In this document: positions 50,205-60,538 of the stretch, piece after piece
Layout: each line of letters starts with the position of its first letter
Numbering within the stretch: the stretch's first letter is position 1
Assembly: GCF_011075055.1 (NCBI RefSeq)
Contig: NC_058155.1
Span: forward strand, 5,599,537-5,663,536
DNA: 64,000 nt
Source of the DNA: Mangifera indica
Lineage: Eukaryota > Streptophyta > Magnoliopsida > Sapindales > Anacardiaceae
Reading direction: 5' to 3'
Made by a program: the position numbers and the translations under genes
The notes under the pieces: generated by a model
What the model saw: only the letters and a program-made list of their open reading frames with translations
Database searches by the model: none
Told to the model about the DNA's origin: nothing

Positions 50205-50370
50205 ATAACTATGTTATGTGTTCACAATTTTGGATATATAATTAGATATCTGGATAATATGTTATTCTGTGATTGAGTGTTATTTTATTTTTAATTTAAA
50301 ATCAATTAATTACATTATAATATATTGTATAAATATTTATTTATGTATTTAAAACTGTATATATATAATT
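50205..50370. mobile_element. AT-rich palindromic MITE, copy 4
   Basis: Has the family plan: TATGTTATGTGTTCACAATT at the left, central GATTGAGTGTTATTTTATTT, and AATTACATTATAATATAT then ATGTATTTAAAACTG at the right. It ends about 210 bp upstream of the peptide gene. Confidence 0.55.
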
Positions 50371-50494
50371 GAGCTACCAGTAAGCAAAAGGTGAGAACAA
50401 ATTAAATAGTTGATAATGCCTCTTATCTCACGTAAGCTTACTACAAAAACTTTACTCATATGTGTAATCATCCGCATCGCTATTCCTCTCTGTC

Positions 50495-50541
50495 TACATA
50501 TAAGAACAAAAGAGTCTTAAACATAAACATAGCTCTATAAG
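50495..50541 (+). promoter_or_regulatory. candidate TATA boxes of the peptide gene
   Basis: Two TATA-like words precede ATG 50584: TACATATAAG at 50495-50504 and CTATAAGG near 50534-50541. The first leaves room for a leader of about 50-60 nt and is the better candidate. Confidence 0.4.
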
Positions 50542-50583
50542 GGGCACCTTCCATTGTTGACAAATTATTTCAGAGAAGCAGAA

Positions 50584-50924
50584 ATGAAAGCTAATAATTC
50601 TGTGCCTTTGAAGCTTATCCTTCTGCACCTGGCTATTTCCTTTTTCTGCTTTCTTTTAGTTGTCACTGAAGGTAGTAGCTTCATTGCTTTTTCCATATAA
50701 AGAAATTAAGTTTACGATTCTATTTTCTCAGTTTTTTTTGGTTTTAATTAGCAGCGAGGAACATTAGAACTGCAGGCATCTACAGGACTGAGGCTCCTGA
50801 TTCGGGTGTTGAAGGTGACCATTTTGTCATCAAGAAAGAAGATGAAAAGTTTGGAGAGGGAGATCTGATCTCTATGGATTATTCACCAGTCAGAAATAGA
50901 CCACCTATTCATAATTTACTATAA
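50584..50924 (+). CDS. RGF/GLV/CLEL-type secreted peptide precursor
   Basis: Two exons, 50584-50671 and 50755-50924 (ACTGAAG|GTAGTA ... TTAGCAG|CGAGG), join in phase to give 85 residues. Residues 1 to about 30 form a signal peptide with hydrophobic core LKLILLHLAISFFCFLLVV, likely cleaved after TEA. A variable acidic middle follows (about residues 31-69). The conserved C-terminal box is DYSPVRNRPPIHN (residues 71-83), followed only by LL. Asp-Tyr at the start and PPxHN at the end define the ROOT MERISTEM GROWTH FACTOR/GOLVEN/CLE-like peptides. In the known family the Tyr is sulfated by TPST, a Pro may be hydroxylated, and the ~13-mer acts through RGFR/RGI receptor kinases in root meristem maintenance and gravitropism. 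Which member this is cannot be told. Confidence 0.88.
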
Positions 50925-52042
50925 TATTATAAGCTCGCTACATTCTGAGATTATTGAACAACTATCGTACTTTCTTTTTTCTTCTGCCATTTAGTTAATC
51001 TTATATTTTATCCATTAGGATATACTTTTTGTAATTTAATGTATGTATGTGTGTATGCATGTAATTGATCATAATTAGGGTTTGGCGAGAGGTTTAGTTA
51101 ATATAATCTTCTCCGGTATATCTGCTTCTGCTTCAATTATGATGAATTTGTGATTTGATTACTCTTGAGTAATTAATTAGCATGTTTAATTATGAGAAGA
51201 AAAGTTTTTGAAGTATTAATAAATATCTGAGTATTGTTTTATTTTTAAATTTAAACTGTTTAATTATATTGTGATATGTTATTAGTTGTATATATATATA
51301 TATATATATAGCATTACTTTAAATTAAATGGATTAGTATTCAAATTCAAATAAGGAAATTCATTAACTATTAATTATAAGAATTTTGAAAGAAAATTTTC
51401 CTTCTCATTAGTTTGTTTAGAGATAATTCATAATACTTATATCAATCTAGTTTATAATCTCTTCACTTAGATCTAGACACGATAGTGGGCTATGTCATGT
51501 TGGCTTTGACATGACCCATCGGACCTAGAGATCTGGATGTGTGGGCTAGGATAGCCCACTAGAAGTTGACAACCCACATCAAGGCCCAAGATATACTAGG
51601 TCAAATTATGTAAAATTAACTTTTTATTTCTATTACTTATATCTATATTTAAATTAAATGAAACTCATAAAATTTTACTTAAAGGACCTTAGTTATGATG
51701 GAGCTAAACCGTTGTTACATGATAGAAAAATCCATAAATCAAACATATTAATCATAAGATTTAAAAGTATGAATATCAACTTGTGATATTTTTTTAGTCA
51801 TCTTTAACATCTCCTTTTGTGTTAATTTCATCATATTCTAAATGAAAAAACTCATTGAACAATTGAGATGAATTCATTTTGGTAGACTCAAATGAAAAGA
51901 AAATGTCTTAATATAAATACAGTAAGTAAGAGCTTTTAGAAACAATTAACAATGGAATTACATCTTTCATTCTTATATATCATTATAAAAATGTTTTGGT
52001 TTAAGAAATTTAAATAGAGTAACAGATAAAGAAATCCCACAT
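50925..52042. other. peptide-gene 3' region and intergenic DNA
   Basis: A diverged half-copy of the AT-rich MITE lies at about 51220-51325 and ends in (TA)n at about 51288-51310. At 51480-51605 a GC-richer patch with GGGCTA and TAGCCCAC repeats resembles the arms of GC-rich plant MITEs, but its borders are unclear. Confidence 0.35.
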
Positions 52043-53785
52043 TGTAACACCTACAAATATATTTCAATGGCATTTTAGTCTTTTCACATGAATTCTAGTG
52101 TATGTTTGATTATTGCATGAAATGAGAATTATATTGGATCAAAATATTAATTTTTAAGCTTACATACGATTGTCCATGAAGGTTGCATGCTTGTGCATTG
52201 AATGTCATGTCAGCCAAGTGGTTAACATGCCACGTTAGAGGTTTTAAAAGAGGCACACAATCGTGCATAACAAGCATGCATGCCCATGAAACCCCGTTAC
52301 AGGAAAATTAATTTTATAAAAGGAATAACCATTAAAAATTTTGGATTATTATCTCATTCCGTTAGTTCATTTTTATCCATAGAGATAGATATTTTGAGCT
52401 TTTCCTTGGTATTCGTAGCAAGAGTGTTCAGTTATCAACAAAGTTTTCAGTAGAGTTGAAAAGGAGAAGAGAATCTACACTAAATCGTCCGGTTATGGAG
52501 AAACCTATAAGTAGAGACTACTTTGATCTATATTAGTTGGAATCTAGTGTTTTGAGTGCTATATAATAATTTTTGTTTTTGTTTATGCTATGATGGAAAG
52601 ATTTTGTTTGTAGCATGTTATGGATATGTGTAGGTTGATATTCGTTGATATGTAATTAAGGTTGTAGTGTTCAGGTGATTGAATTGAACTGGTGTTGATG
52701 AAATATGTCAAATACTCATATTTATTGTGAAAATGGATATTATGTGGGATGCATGATCGGGTATGTTTAGAGTATAGATCTGTGATGGTATGAGATTTAA
52801 TTTCTTTGCACATAAGGCGTTAAAGACTTGTATGGTTTGATAATTAACGGTAATTGAATGAAAACTTTGGTGAGGTTGATATAGCTTGGAAATAGGTTTT
52901 TCAAACGTTATGTAAAATCATACCAAGGACAGATATGTCTGTGACATGCCTAAACAATTTAAGATTTTACATCACGTATGATCATGCACAAAGACATGCA
53001 TGCCTACGCATATGACACCTAAATTTTTTAAACGAACGTGCGAAGGACATGCATCACCATCTGGTGACTCATAGAGTAGGATATGGTAGATGCTTGTATA
53101 ATAAGTAGGTATAGTCGTTCATAAGATAGAATAATGAAAATACCCTTAGGATGTATGTAGGCCGAAAAGAGAAAGTAGTTACTAGTCATCTCATAGTCAT
53201 AAATGAAAATAGTCATAATGAAAATACCATTAGGATGTATACCTTAAGATGACAAAAATCCCATAGTCATAGATTCTTCTTACAACTCAAACATTCTCTC
53301 CTAACATAAGAATATATATACTTACTAGTCATCTCTTTCAATAATATATAAATAATTTAAACTTAAATAACATATAAATAATTTAAACTTAGATGACATA
53401 CACACACATTAGAAAAAAAAAGTTAAATGAAAATATGTTTTACATATAGAACTCTAGCTTCATCATTAACCCACCATTTTTTGGTATTCTAACAAATGTC
53501 AGGAAACAAATGAATCGATCAAACAATTTGCCCAATTTGCTTAGCCTAATTGAAAGGAAACAATTAAAGATTGGAAATTATAATATTAAATGAGAAAATG
53601 AAATTGTAAAGGTTGAAAATGAAATTGTAAAGTTTATAAATGCCTTTTCCTTTCTATGTTGAACAAAGTTTTTAAATCCAATACGATGGTTATATTTTAA
53701 CTTCTTATGATTATCAAAATACGTTTGTAATCATTCTTAACACCACAACATCAAAAAGTATAATACAATATAACAATAGAAAAAT
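52043..53785 (+). mobile_element. putative LTR-derived noncoding sequence
   Basis: Begins TGTAACACCTACAAATA, a common start of plant Gypsy LTRs, and includes a TATA-like CTATAAGTAGAGAC near 52505 and GCATGCATG-rich stretches. No matching partner LTR, polypurine tract or pol region was found, so this is tentative. A duplicated phrase ATGAAAATACC(C)TTAGGATGTAT occurs near 53132 and 53219. Confidence 0.25.
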
Positions 53786-53791
53786 AGTAAT

Positions 53792-55460
53792 GTAACACCT
53801 TACTCCATAAGTCTTGCCCTTCGGAGGTAAGTGTCATTTAATTTTATCTTAAACATGCATTTATAGTAATAAATAACATTCAACATATAAAAAATGATTA
53901 AAATTCCCTCACAGAAAATTCAACCCCAAGTATCAAAACATAAAATCCAAATCAAACATAATGATAGTGTGTGTCTACATGTCCAAAATAACATAACATC
54001 AAGTCATCAAATCATAAATCAAAAACATCATCCAACTGAATCATAGGGCCTCTCTGATGTTGCTTCGTCTCTAACTAGTCGCCTCATCACTACCACATCA
54101 TCTTTCACTTACAAAACAAAAGAGAAAGTAGTGATTGATAAAACATAAGTATCTATCCTACGTCAATCAATTCATATCTATCTCTTCCATAATCTATCTC
54201 GCATTCCATATCTCAATCTCTTTCATCATCTAAGGTTTGTCTTTACCCTAAATGTTAGAATTTATATAACATCTATCTCATTTATGGTGAAATCAAACTT
54301 ATCTATCATTTTTCGATATCTCATTTTGTGATGATCGAACTAAGTTGAGGATAAGATTCAACATCCTAGCCATGTGACTCATCTCAAATGTTTTCTATGT
54401 CCTAATTCATCGTACTATGGTTGTCAATTGATATACTCTCAACATTGGCATATCTTATTACCGATGTCAATCGACATACTTTCTATGTCCTAATATGTCC
54501 TACGCTAATAGACAGGTTTTTAGTCTTGACATACATAATAATAGACACCTATCAATAGACTATCACATTGCCCTATCTATAGGTATAAGCTTATATCACA
54601 GATGCTCCCTTACAATAGTCTTCTAAAAGACTTATCCTAAAATATATGTTTTTTGTGGGTGGCATCTCATCTCATATTCTATAAGAAATCTTTTTTCCTC
54701 ATATGCATTCTTAAGGTATTTAGGCCCCACATGTGTTCCATGGGATCGTTATGTCCCTACTTGTGACCTAATCATGCAAACTCATATTTCTCATCATCTC
54801 ATAATCTATCTCATTTGAAGGATATGTTTTTTATGTTCATTCTCTTGAGCCCATGTATGTCTCATCTTGGAACCTTATTAGTTTTCACCTAGTGTACATA
54901 ACTATATTCTTTATGCCCTATCTTATTCTCTCTAGAACACATATCAATATTTCAACATACTTTATACATCTGTTAAATCACTCAAGATAGATTCATGCAT
55001 GATTACCTAATTAATATTGGTTGGGCATTCATCTTTTGTCTTATGCATGACTATGCATTCGACCTAGTACAAACATGTATCTATTATTTCATGAACGTTC
55101 ACAACTCAGTATTCATAACCATTCATGAACATTAATATGTACAACTATGCATTCACGTGCACGACCATGCATCCATTGTCACATTCAGAACCATACTTTC
55201 TCTCACAGTGGTGCATATCCTAGGGGTACTATCATCTTTTCACATTCATGTATGGTCATGTACCATTCTACATGGGCATATATCCCGTACTATCCTATAT
55301 GTCCCAGATGGATATATGGATCCTTTGCACGTTCCCCCACCAGTAATCAATGTTCTAACCTAGTCAATGTACAGTTGTACAGTTCCTTCTTCATGACCGC
55401 ACACCTATTCACAATCTTATAGTTAGCATAGATGCACAGTCATATTTGTCCTTGGAATGG
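53792..55460. mobile_element. second putative LTR-like/noncoding repeat block
   Basis: Starts TGTAACACCTTACTCCATAA and soon has GGAGGTAAGTGTCATTTAAT, wording typical of LTR starts in plant Gypsy elements. The remainder is rich in ATGCATTC and ATCTATCTC words (54170-55230) without coding potential. Evidence is by motif recall only. Confidence 0.25.
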
Positions 55461-55879
55461 TAGTACATTGCATTAAGTAATTAAAGTCCAGCTCATCTTT
55501 CTTGGTTATGTTTTACCTATCTTTACAACACTATAACAACATCATAACCACAATACCTATTTTATTTGTCAATATTAGATGGATAAACCCAATGGGTACT
55601 CCATTTTCAATAATCAAGTCAACATACAACTTGGTTTTTGTTGTATGTAAAAGTCTTTCACATGGAACTCCTCAAGTCTTTCCTCATACATTCTTTATCA
55701 AAATAATCTTTACAAATGGTTACCATACAAATTCAACAATACTAGAAAAGAATTAGAAATAGAAATATCAAGAAAAACTATTTTGTTTCTCCAATACATA
55801 ACAATATTTTAAATTTAAAGATGATATAATTATACAATTATTCACCAAAGAAAACTAATTTGTTGTTTCTTTCATACGG
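55461..55879. other. intergenic DNA, no gene recognised
   Basis: AT-rich; an open frame at 55502-55756 has no recognisable motif. Confidence 0.3.
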
Positions 55880-55886
55880 TTTTTCA

Positions 55887-56452
55887 TCCACCCTCGATAT
55901 CATTAATGAAATTTTCTTCAATATCACTATAATAATCCATCATTGTTTTGTCTTCTTCTAAGAAAATTTCTTTTGTATGAAATATATAGATTATAAAGTC
56001 AACAAAGGAGATGAATAGCAAAATATCTTCTGCTTCAATAGCCTTCACATATAAAGCAACTCCACTAGAAACACCCCCTAGATGAGCAAACTGCAAATTG
56101 TTACAGTATTGTGCTCTAGAAAAAAAAAAAAAAAAAAGAACTTAGAATAATAATGATAGTGCAATTGCTCAAGTGGTTTAAATATCGAGCAATTGCATAA
56201 AAACTGCAAGTCTAAATATTAATATTACTTAAATGAAAAGATAGATGTTTTAATCCTTCTAAAAATTTAATTAAGCCAGTTCATTCGATAGGGCTTTGCA
56301 CTCCATAAAAGCATTCTCCGTTCACAACAAAGGCACTTCCTTAAATCACCTGATAAGCACCATGAAGGTGCAAAGCGAAGAACAATATAACTTTTCCCAA
56401 CAATATGAACTAACATAACTTTTACATGTACTTGTTCACCCAGGACATTCAC
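55887..56452 (-). pseudogene. unrecognised exon-like minus-strand fragments
   Basis: Two minus-strand open stretches lie close together. One (56452-56267) encodes VHVKVMLVHIVGKSYIVLRF and a Cys-rich end. The second follows an acceptor-like TTTGCAG near 56092 and encodes an acidic tail (MMDYYSDIEENFINDIEGG), stopping near 55884. They do not join in an obvious single frame and I cannot name a family. They may be chance frames or remnants of one gene. Confidence 0.15.
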
Positions 56453-56889
56453 TTATATCATCAAATAACAAAATTATCAACTAATATTCTAGGGTTTATT
56501 TAGAAGTATCCAAGTCTACTTTCTCTTTATTTAGAAGCAAGCTATGTGTTTTACCGTATCCCAGTATAGTTGTATACAACTGTTAATTTAGTATGATAAG
56601 ATTATCTTTATATTTATATAATATCAAATTATAAGAAATATTACAGGCGCTATTATAGGATTAGTTTGCCTCATGTTTGTGAGTATATATAGTTGTTTGG
56701 TCCAAATCCAGTCACAATCTGTTGGGCCTCATGTTTGTGAGTAATCTCACTTCTAGGGCTCTCAGAATTTAAGTTTTCTTGTTACTCCAGGACAAAGGAG
56801 TAAATAGGCCGGGCCAGACCAACTCTGATGCAACCCACTTGGCCTAGGGGCTAGATCAGGTCTAAGACCTGCATAGTTATTGGTCTTAA
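56453..56889. other. intergenic DNA with a GC-rich patch
   Basis: From about 56797 to 56875, GGCCGGGCCAGACC and CTTGGCCTAGGGGC resemble the arm of a GC-rich MITE. Similar wording (CACGACCTGACC, GGCCTTGACATGTC) reappears at 57780-57900, on the other side of foldback F4. F4 may therefore be nested in an older element. Confidence 0.3.
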
Positions 56890-57650
56890 AAAAATAAAGG
56901 CCTAAGGACTATTTTCTACCCAAAGCAGGCTGCATTCTCAAGTTTCCCTCTATTAACTTTGATAATACCAAATATCCACCCATGAGCAGTTAAAATTAAC
57001 AGAACCCTAATCCCTTGAAATTTTATCTCTTTTTTCCCCTATAAACTTTAAAAACTAAAGTTTTCCCCTAACCTAAGTTTTCAAAAACTACATTTTCCCC
57101 TAGGGTTTCCAAACCTTTAAATCCAATTTTTCTGGTGACAACCAACAATCTCCAAACACCTACTCTCCCTCTCCGACGGCCCTTCCTTCTGGTCGTATCC
57201 TTTCGACCCTGTACAGCATCGTCATCGACGAAGACGACGTGCCTTTGTCGAGATGAAGACTTTTTGTCGTCGACGACGATACCTAGGAGGGGAAGATGTC
57301 GCACGTTCGCAAAGAGAAGATGTCGGGGAGAAGGAGACGTCGCTTGAAGATCGTCGGTCTTTGTCAAAAAATTCAATCCGAAAGTTTGAAAACCTTAAGG
57401 AGGAAAATATTATTTTTAAAAACTTGGGTTAGAAAAAAATTGTTAGTTGTTAAGGTTTATAGGTAAAAAAAATTAAATTTAAATTTAATGTTAATATTAC
57501 AGATAAAATAATAATTTTATCTTTAAATCTGTTAATTTGATTTTTTTTTAACACCCTATGAGTACATAAATAGGTTTTTCAAAGTTAACGGAAAGAATTT
57601 ACTAAAAAGACATCACTTGGGTGGGAAATAGTCGTTTGGCCAAAAATAAA
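56890..57650. mobile_element. foldback element F4 with exact 9-bp duplication
   Basis: The element 56899-57641 (743 bp) starts GGCCTAAGGACTATTTTCTA and ends with the complement of GGCCAAACGACTATTTCCCA. It is flanked on both sides by AAAAATAAA (56890-56898, 57642-57650), an exact 9-bp duplication as made by Mutator-type transposases. The arms pair over hundreds of bases. The core includes ATCGACGAAGACGACG and its complement. No transposase. Confidence 0.85.
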
Positions 57651-58157
57651 CAAAAACCCATGGCCCAATTCTATGCATATAAAGTCAGATAAAGCAGGAT
57701 CGACCGTTAATTTTTAAAACATATTTTTATATTACAATTATTATTTTATTTATTTATTTTTTAATAATATTATGTATAGTATCTTGTCGGCCTAAGCCGA
57801 ACTCATGGCACGACCTGACCAGTATCTGACCAGTCAACGAGCCTGACACAACCCGGACTAGGTTAAAATTTTGTGCTTTTGTGTTAGGCCTTGACATGTC
57901 TACTTCGGATTAAGGAGGTCGGTCATTTGCACACAATCTATTAATTTATTCAATATTTGTTAATTTTTTCACCAACAGAAAAATCAAATTTTGATATATT
58001 ACCTAATCCTTTTACCTAAAAATCTTCGACATAATTTATTTTCAGCATAAAATAACATATTTTGTTATATATTCCAGGTTGAAACCGAAAAAAAAGAAAA
58101 GACGACATTATTACACCAAGTCCACAAGTTAAGTATACTAATAAACTCAGCCACCGC
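57651..58157. other. intergenic DNA downstream of the peroxidase gene
   Basis: Includes the GC-rich patch 57780-57900 (possible right arm of an older MITE) and, close to 58157, the presumed 3' UTR of the minus-strand peroxidase gene. Confidence 0.3.
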
Positions 58158-60342
58158 CTACCTCAGCTCAGACCAAGCTTCTTCCACCACATCTTCTTCA
58201 ACCACAGAAGCCAAAAACTTCTTATTATCCGGATTCCTCACCGAACAATTAGCCCGAATCTCTCCGTGTTTCCCAGTCAACACACTGAGTTGCCCCATCT
58301 TCAACATCGACTTCACAAACTCTTCAAAGAACAAACTCTGGTCCTCCGCAAAGGCTTTCACGATATCCCTCGTCCTCTTGTCCGTGTACAAATCTTGGTC
58401 CGACGTGAACAGGCCTTGGCGGTTCATCAAGTCAACGTAGTACTTGTTGTCGAAGGCTTTGGGCGACCGGATATCGAGCACGACGGTGTTGTTGGTGTCG
58501 GATTCGGGGCAGGCTTCCTCGAGGTCCTCAGCGAAGTTTTTTTCCATTGTAGGGTCTTGAGTGGGATAGAGGCGCTCCGTGAAGGAGCTGCAGTGGCCTA
58601 CGCCGATGGTGTGGCCGCCAGAGAGGGCCACGAGGTCAGTGGCGTCAAGGTTCTTGGTGGCCAGAAAGGTAAGGAGGACACTGGCGTTGGAAGTTGGGGC
58701 TGGAAGGTTGTCTATAGTTGCATTTCTTGTTGCGAAGGTAAGCCCATCTCGCCTCCCCAATGGCACGTCGTAATCGGGACCTCCAGACTGCAACAACAAA
58801 GAAAATACAAAATTCCTTCTATCATAATGTCGGCGAGAAATAGTAACCAAAGTTGTTGATAAAAAGGTTATATCCACTACCGGCTTTATCAAAAGTCAAG
58901 TCAAAACAGCCGCTTTAGGTTAGGTGAGCAAACGACTATTTCCCACCCAAGGTTTGATGTTTTCTCAAAAGTTCTCCCTTTAACTATAGAAATACCAAAC
59001 ACCCACCCATGATCGATTAGATTTAATCAAATCCTAACGGTGGTAAAGGTAAAATCCTCATTTTTACTATAATATTAAAAATAAACTAAAATAGAATTTA
59101 ATTTTACCCCCTAAACTTTAAAACCTAAAATTTTTCTCTAGCCTAAGTTTTAAAAAATGACAGTTTCACCCTAGGATTTGGTTTTGAAATCTCCGACGAC
59201 CGTTCCGGTTCCATTGCCGACGGCCTCTCTCTCCCGAAACAGCATTTCCTTCAGACGAAACCGACGTCGATCGAGCCTCCAAATGGGAGGAAAACGTTCA
59301 CCGGAAGGAGAGGCTGTTTCGGGAGGGAGAGGCCGTCGGCAATGAAGCCGGAACGGTCGCCAGAGATTTCAAAACCAAACCCTAAGGTGAAACTGCCATT
59401 TTTTAAAACTTAGGCTAGAAGAAAATTTTAGTTTTTAAAGATTAGGGACACAAAAAGAGATAAAATTTTCAGGCGTTAGGGTTTGGTTAAATCTAACCGC
59501 CATAGGTGGGTATCTGGTGTTTTCATAGTTAAAAGGGACTTTTGAGAAAACATCAAACCTTGGTGGGAAATAGTCATTTGGCCAATAAACAATACAATTT
59601 AACAATTCCCACAAATGTAAATGTGGAAATGGTCATCAAATTTTTGACGAAGACTTACGGGTTAAAAAAGGGATTTTAATGCATAATAGGATATGGCTTT
59701 AAGTCTCTCTCCGTCAGAATTTTACTTTTATCCTTACCCAACAAAAAAAATTGAGTAAGACTTACCAGGGCAACTGAATCGCGAGCTGCAATGGCAGCAA
59801 TATCAGCACAAGAGACTACTCTTCCACACTCCTTGTGCACGCGAGCACGAAGATCATCGATGATCTCAAATGCCCTCGCCCTCAAGGTCAGATTCGGCGG
59901 CGCATCTTGCTCGCTTGGCCCGCTTGCTGATCCGTCCAGCAACACTGAAGCATCGCATCCCTGCAACATATTATTTTATCAATCTATTTACTGTTTTTGA
60001 AGACAATGAAAATGGTCGGAAATACAAAAAAAAAATGTTTGAATGATAAATTATCTGATGAAAATTAAAAAAAAAAAAAAAGCTTTTGAAAGTAGTTACC
60101 TGAACGAAGCAGTCATGGAAATGGAGACGAAGCAAGCCAGCAGCTTGGCCAATGTCATCCTTGAAGACCTTTCTGAGCTGTTTTCTAATGATTGATTCAG
60201 CTTTCGGGCAGCTCTTCTTGTAGAAACTCCATGAAAGACCCTTCACAAGATGGGCGGAGTCTTTAGCCTCAGAAACAGAAACAAGAGCAAGAGACGAAAA
60301 AAGAAGCAGAGAAGCAAAAAAAGCAGCAGAAGGCTTAGCCAT
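58158..60342 (-). CDS. PER12: class III secretory peroxidase, peroxidase 12-like
   Basis: Three minus-strand exons, 60342-60100, 59960-59766 and 58787-58158, encode 355 residues. A signal peptide (MAKPSAAFFASLLLFSSLAL, cleaved near SEA) directs secretion. Residues 72-79 hold the distal site RLHFHDCF with catalytic R72 and H76. The haem-binding proximal site is ALSGGHTIG with H205. Structural Cys residues of class III enzymes are present (SCP, HDC, GCDAS, SCADI, ANCSV). Phrases such as GRRDGLTFATRN, ERLYPTQDPTM and NRQGLFTSDQDLYTD match Arabidopsis peroxidase 12. Introns follow DCFVQ and RDSVAL, both conserved family positions; the third common intron is absent. The C-terminus has an acidic extension (VVEEDVVEEAWSELR). 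Intron 2 contains foldback F5. The reaction is H2O2-dependent oxidation of phenolics in the apoplast or vacuole. The start at 60342 gives a clean signal peptide; an upstream in-frame ATG at 60387 does not. Confidence 0.95.
58926..59583. mobile_element. foldback element F5 inside peroxidase intron 2
   Basis: The left arm GAGCAAACGACTATTTCCCA and ACCCAAGGTTTGATGTTTTC is mirrored by GGTGGGAAATAGTCATTTGG at the right. The arms pair almost continuously, including GACGGCCTCTCTCTCCCG against CGGGAGGGAGAGGCCGTC, so the transcript could fold into a very long hairpin. The flanking 9-mers (GGTTTAGGT, AATAAACAA) do not match, so the original duplication has decayed or the border is shifted. Confidence 0.75.
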
Positions 60343-60386
60343 AATGGTTAATTTGTGATGGTGTAAACCAGGGGGGATGAACAACA

Positions 60387-60393
60387 TTTATAG
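60387..60393 (-). promoter_or_regulatory. TATA box of the peroxidase gene
   Basis: The minus strand reads CCTATAAATGTTG, about 45 bp upstream of the ATG at 60342. This gives a transcription start near 60360 and a short leader, a normal arrangement for plant genes. Confidence 0.6.
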
Positions 60394-60538
60394 GCATAAT
60401 GAAGTCTTTGTTGTTGGTTTATACGCGCAATTTGTTTGAATTGTCTGCCCCTGGGCAGTCGGTGGCCCCAGGTAGTAGACAAAAGTACTGCAGGATCAAT
60501 TAAAAATCCAGACTTTTCTGATATTAAGATAAGAGATA

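Noticed and set aside
55147..55422. 91-codon plus-strand frame
   Set aside because: Lies in a repeat block with ATGCAT words; a second frame is open over the same bases, indicating chance.
57068..57376. 102-codon minus-strand frame and its plus-strand counterpart
   Set aside because: Both strands are open because the sequence is the palindromic core of foldback F4.
58266..58859. 197-codon plus-strand frame
   Set aside because: Antisense shadow of peroxidase exon 3, which has clear catalytic motifs on the minus strand.
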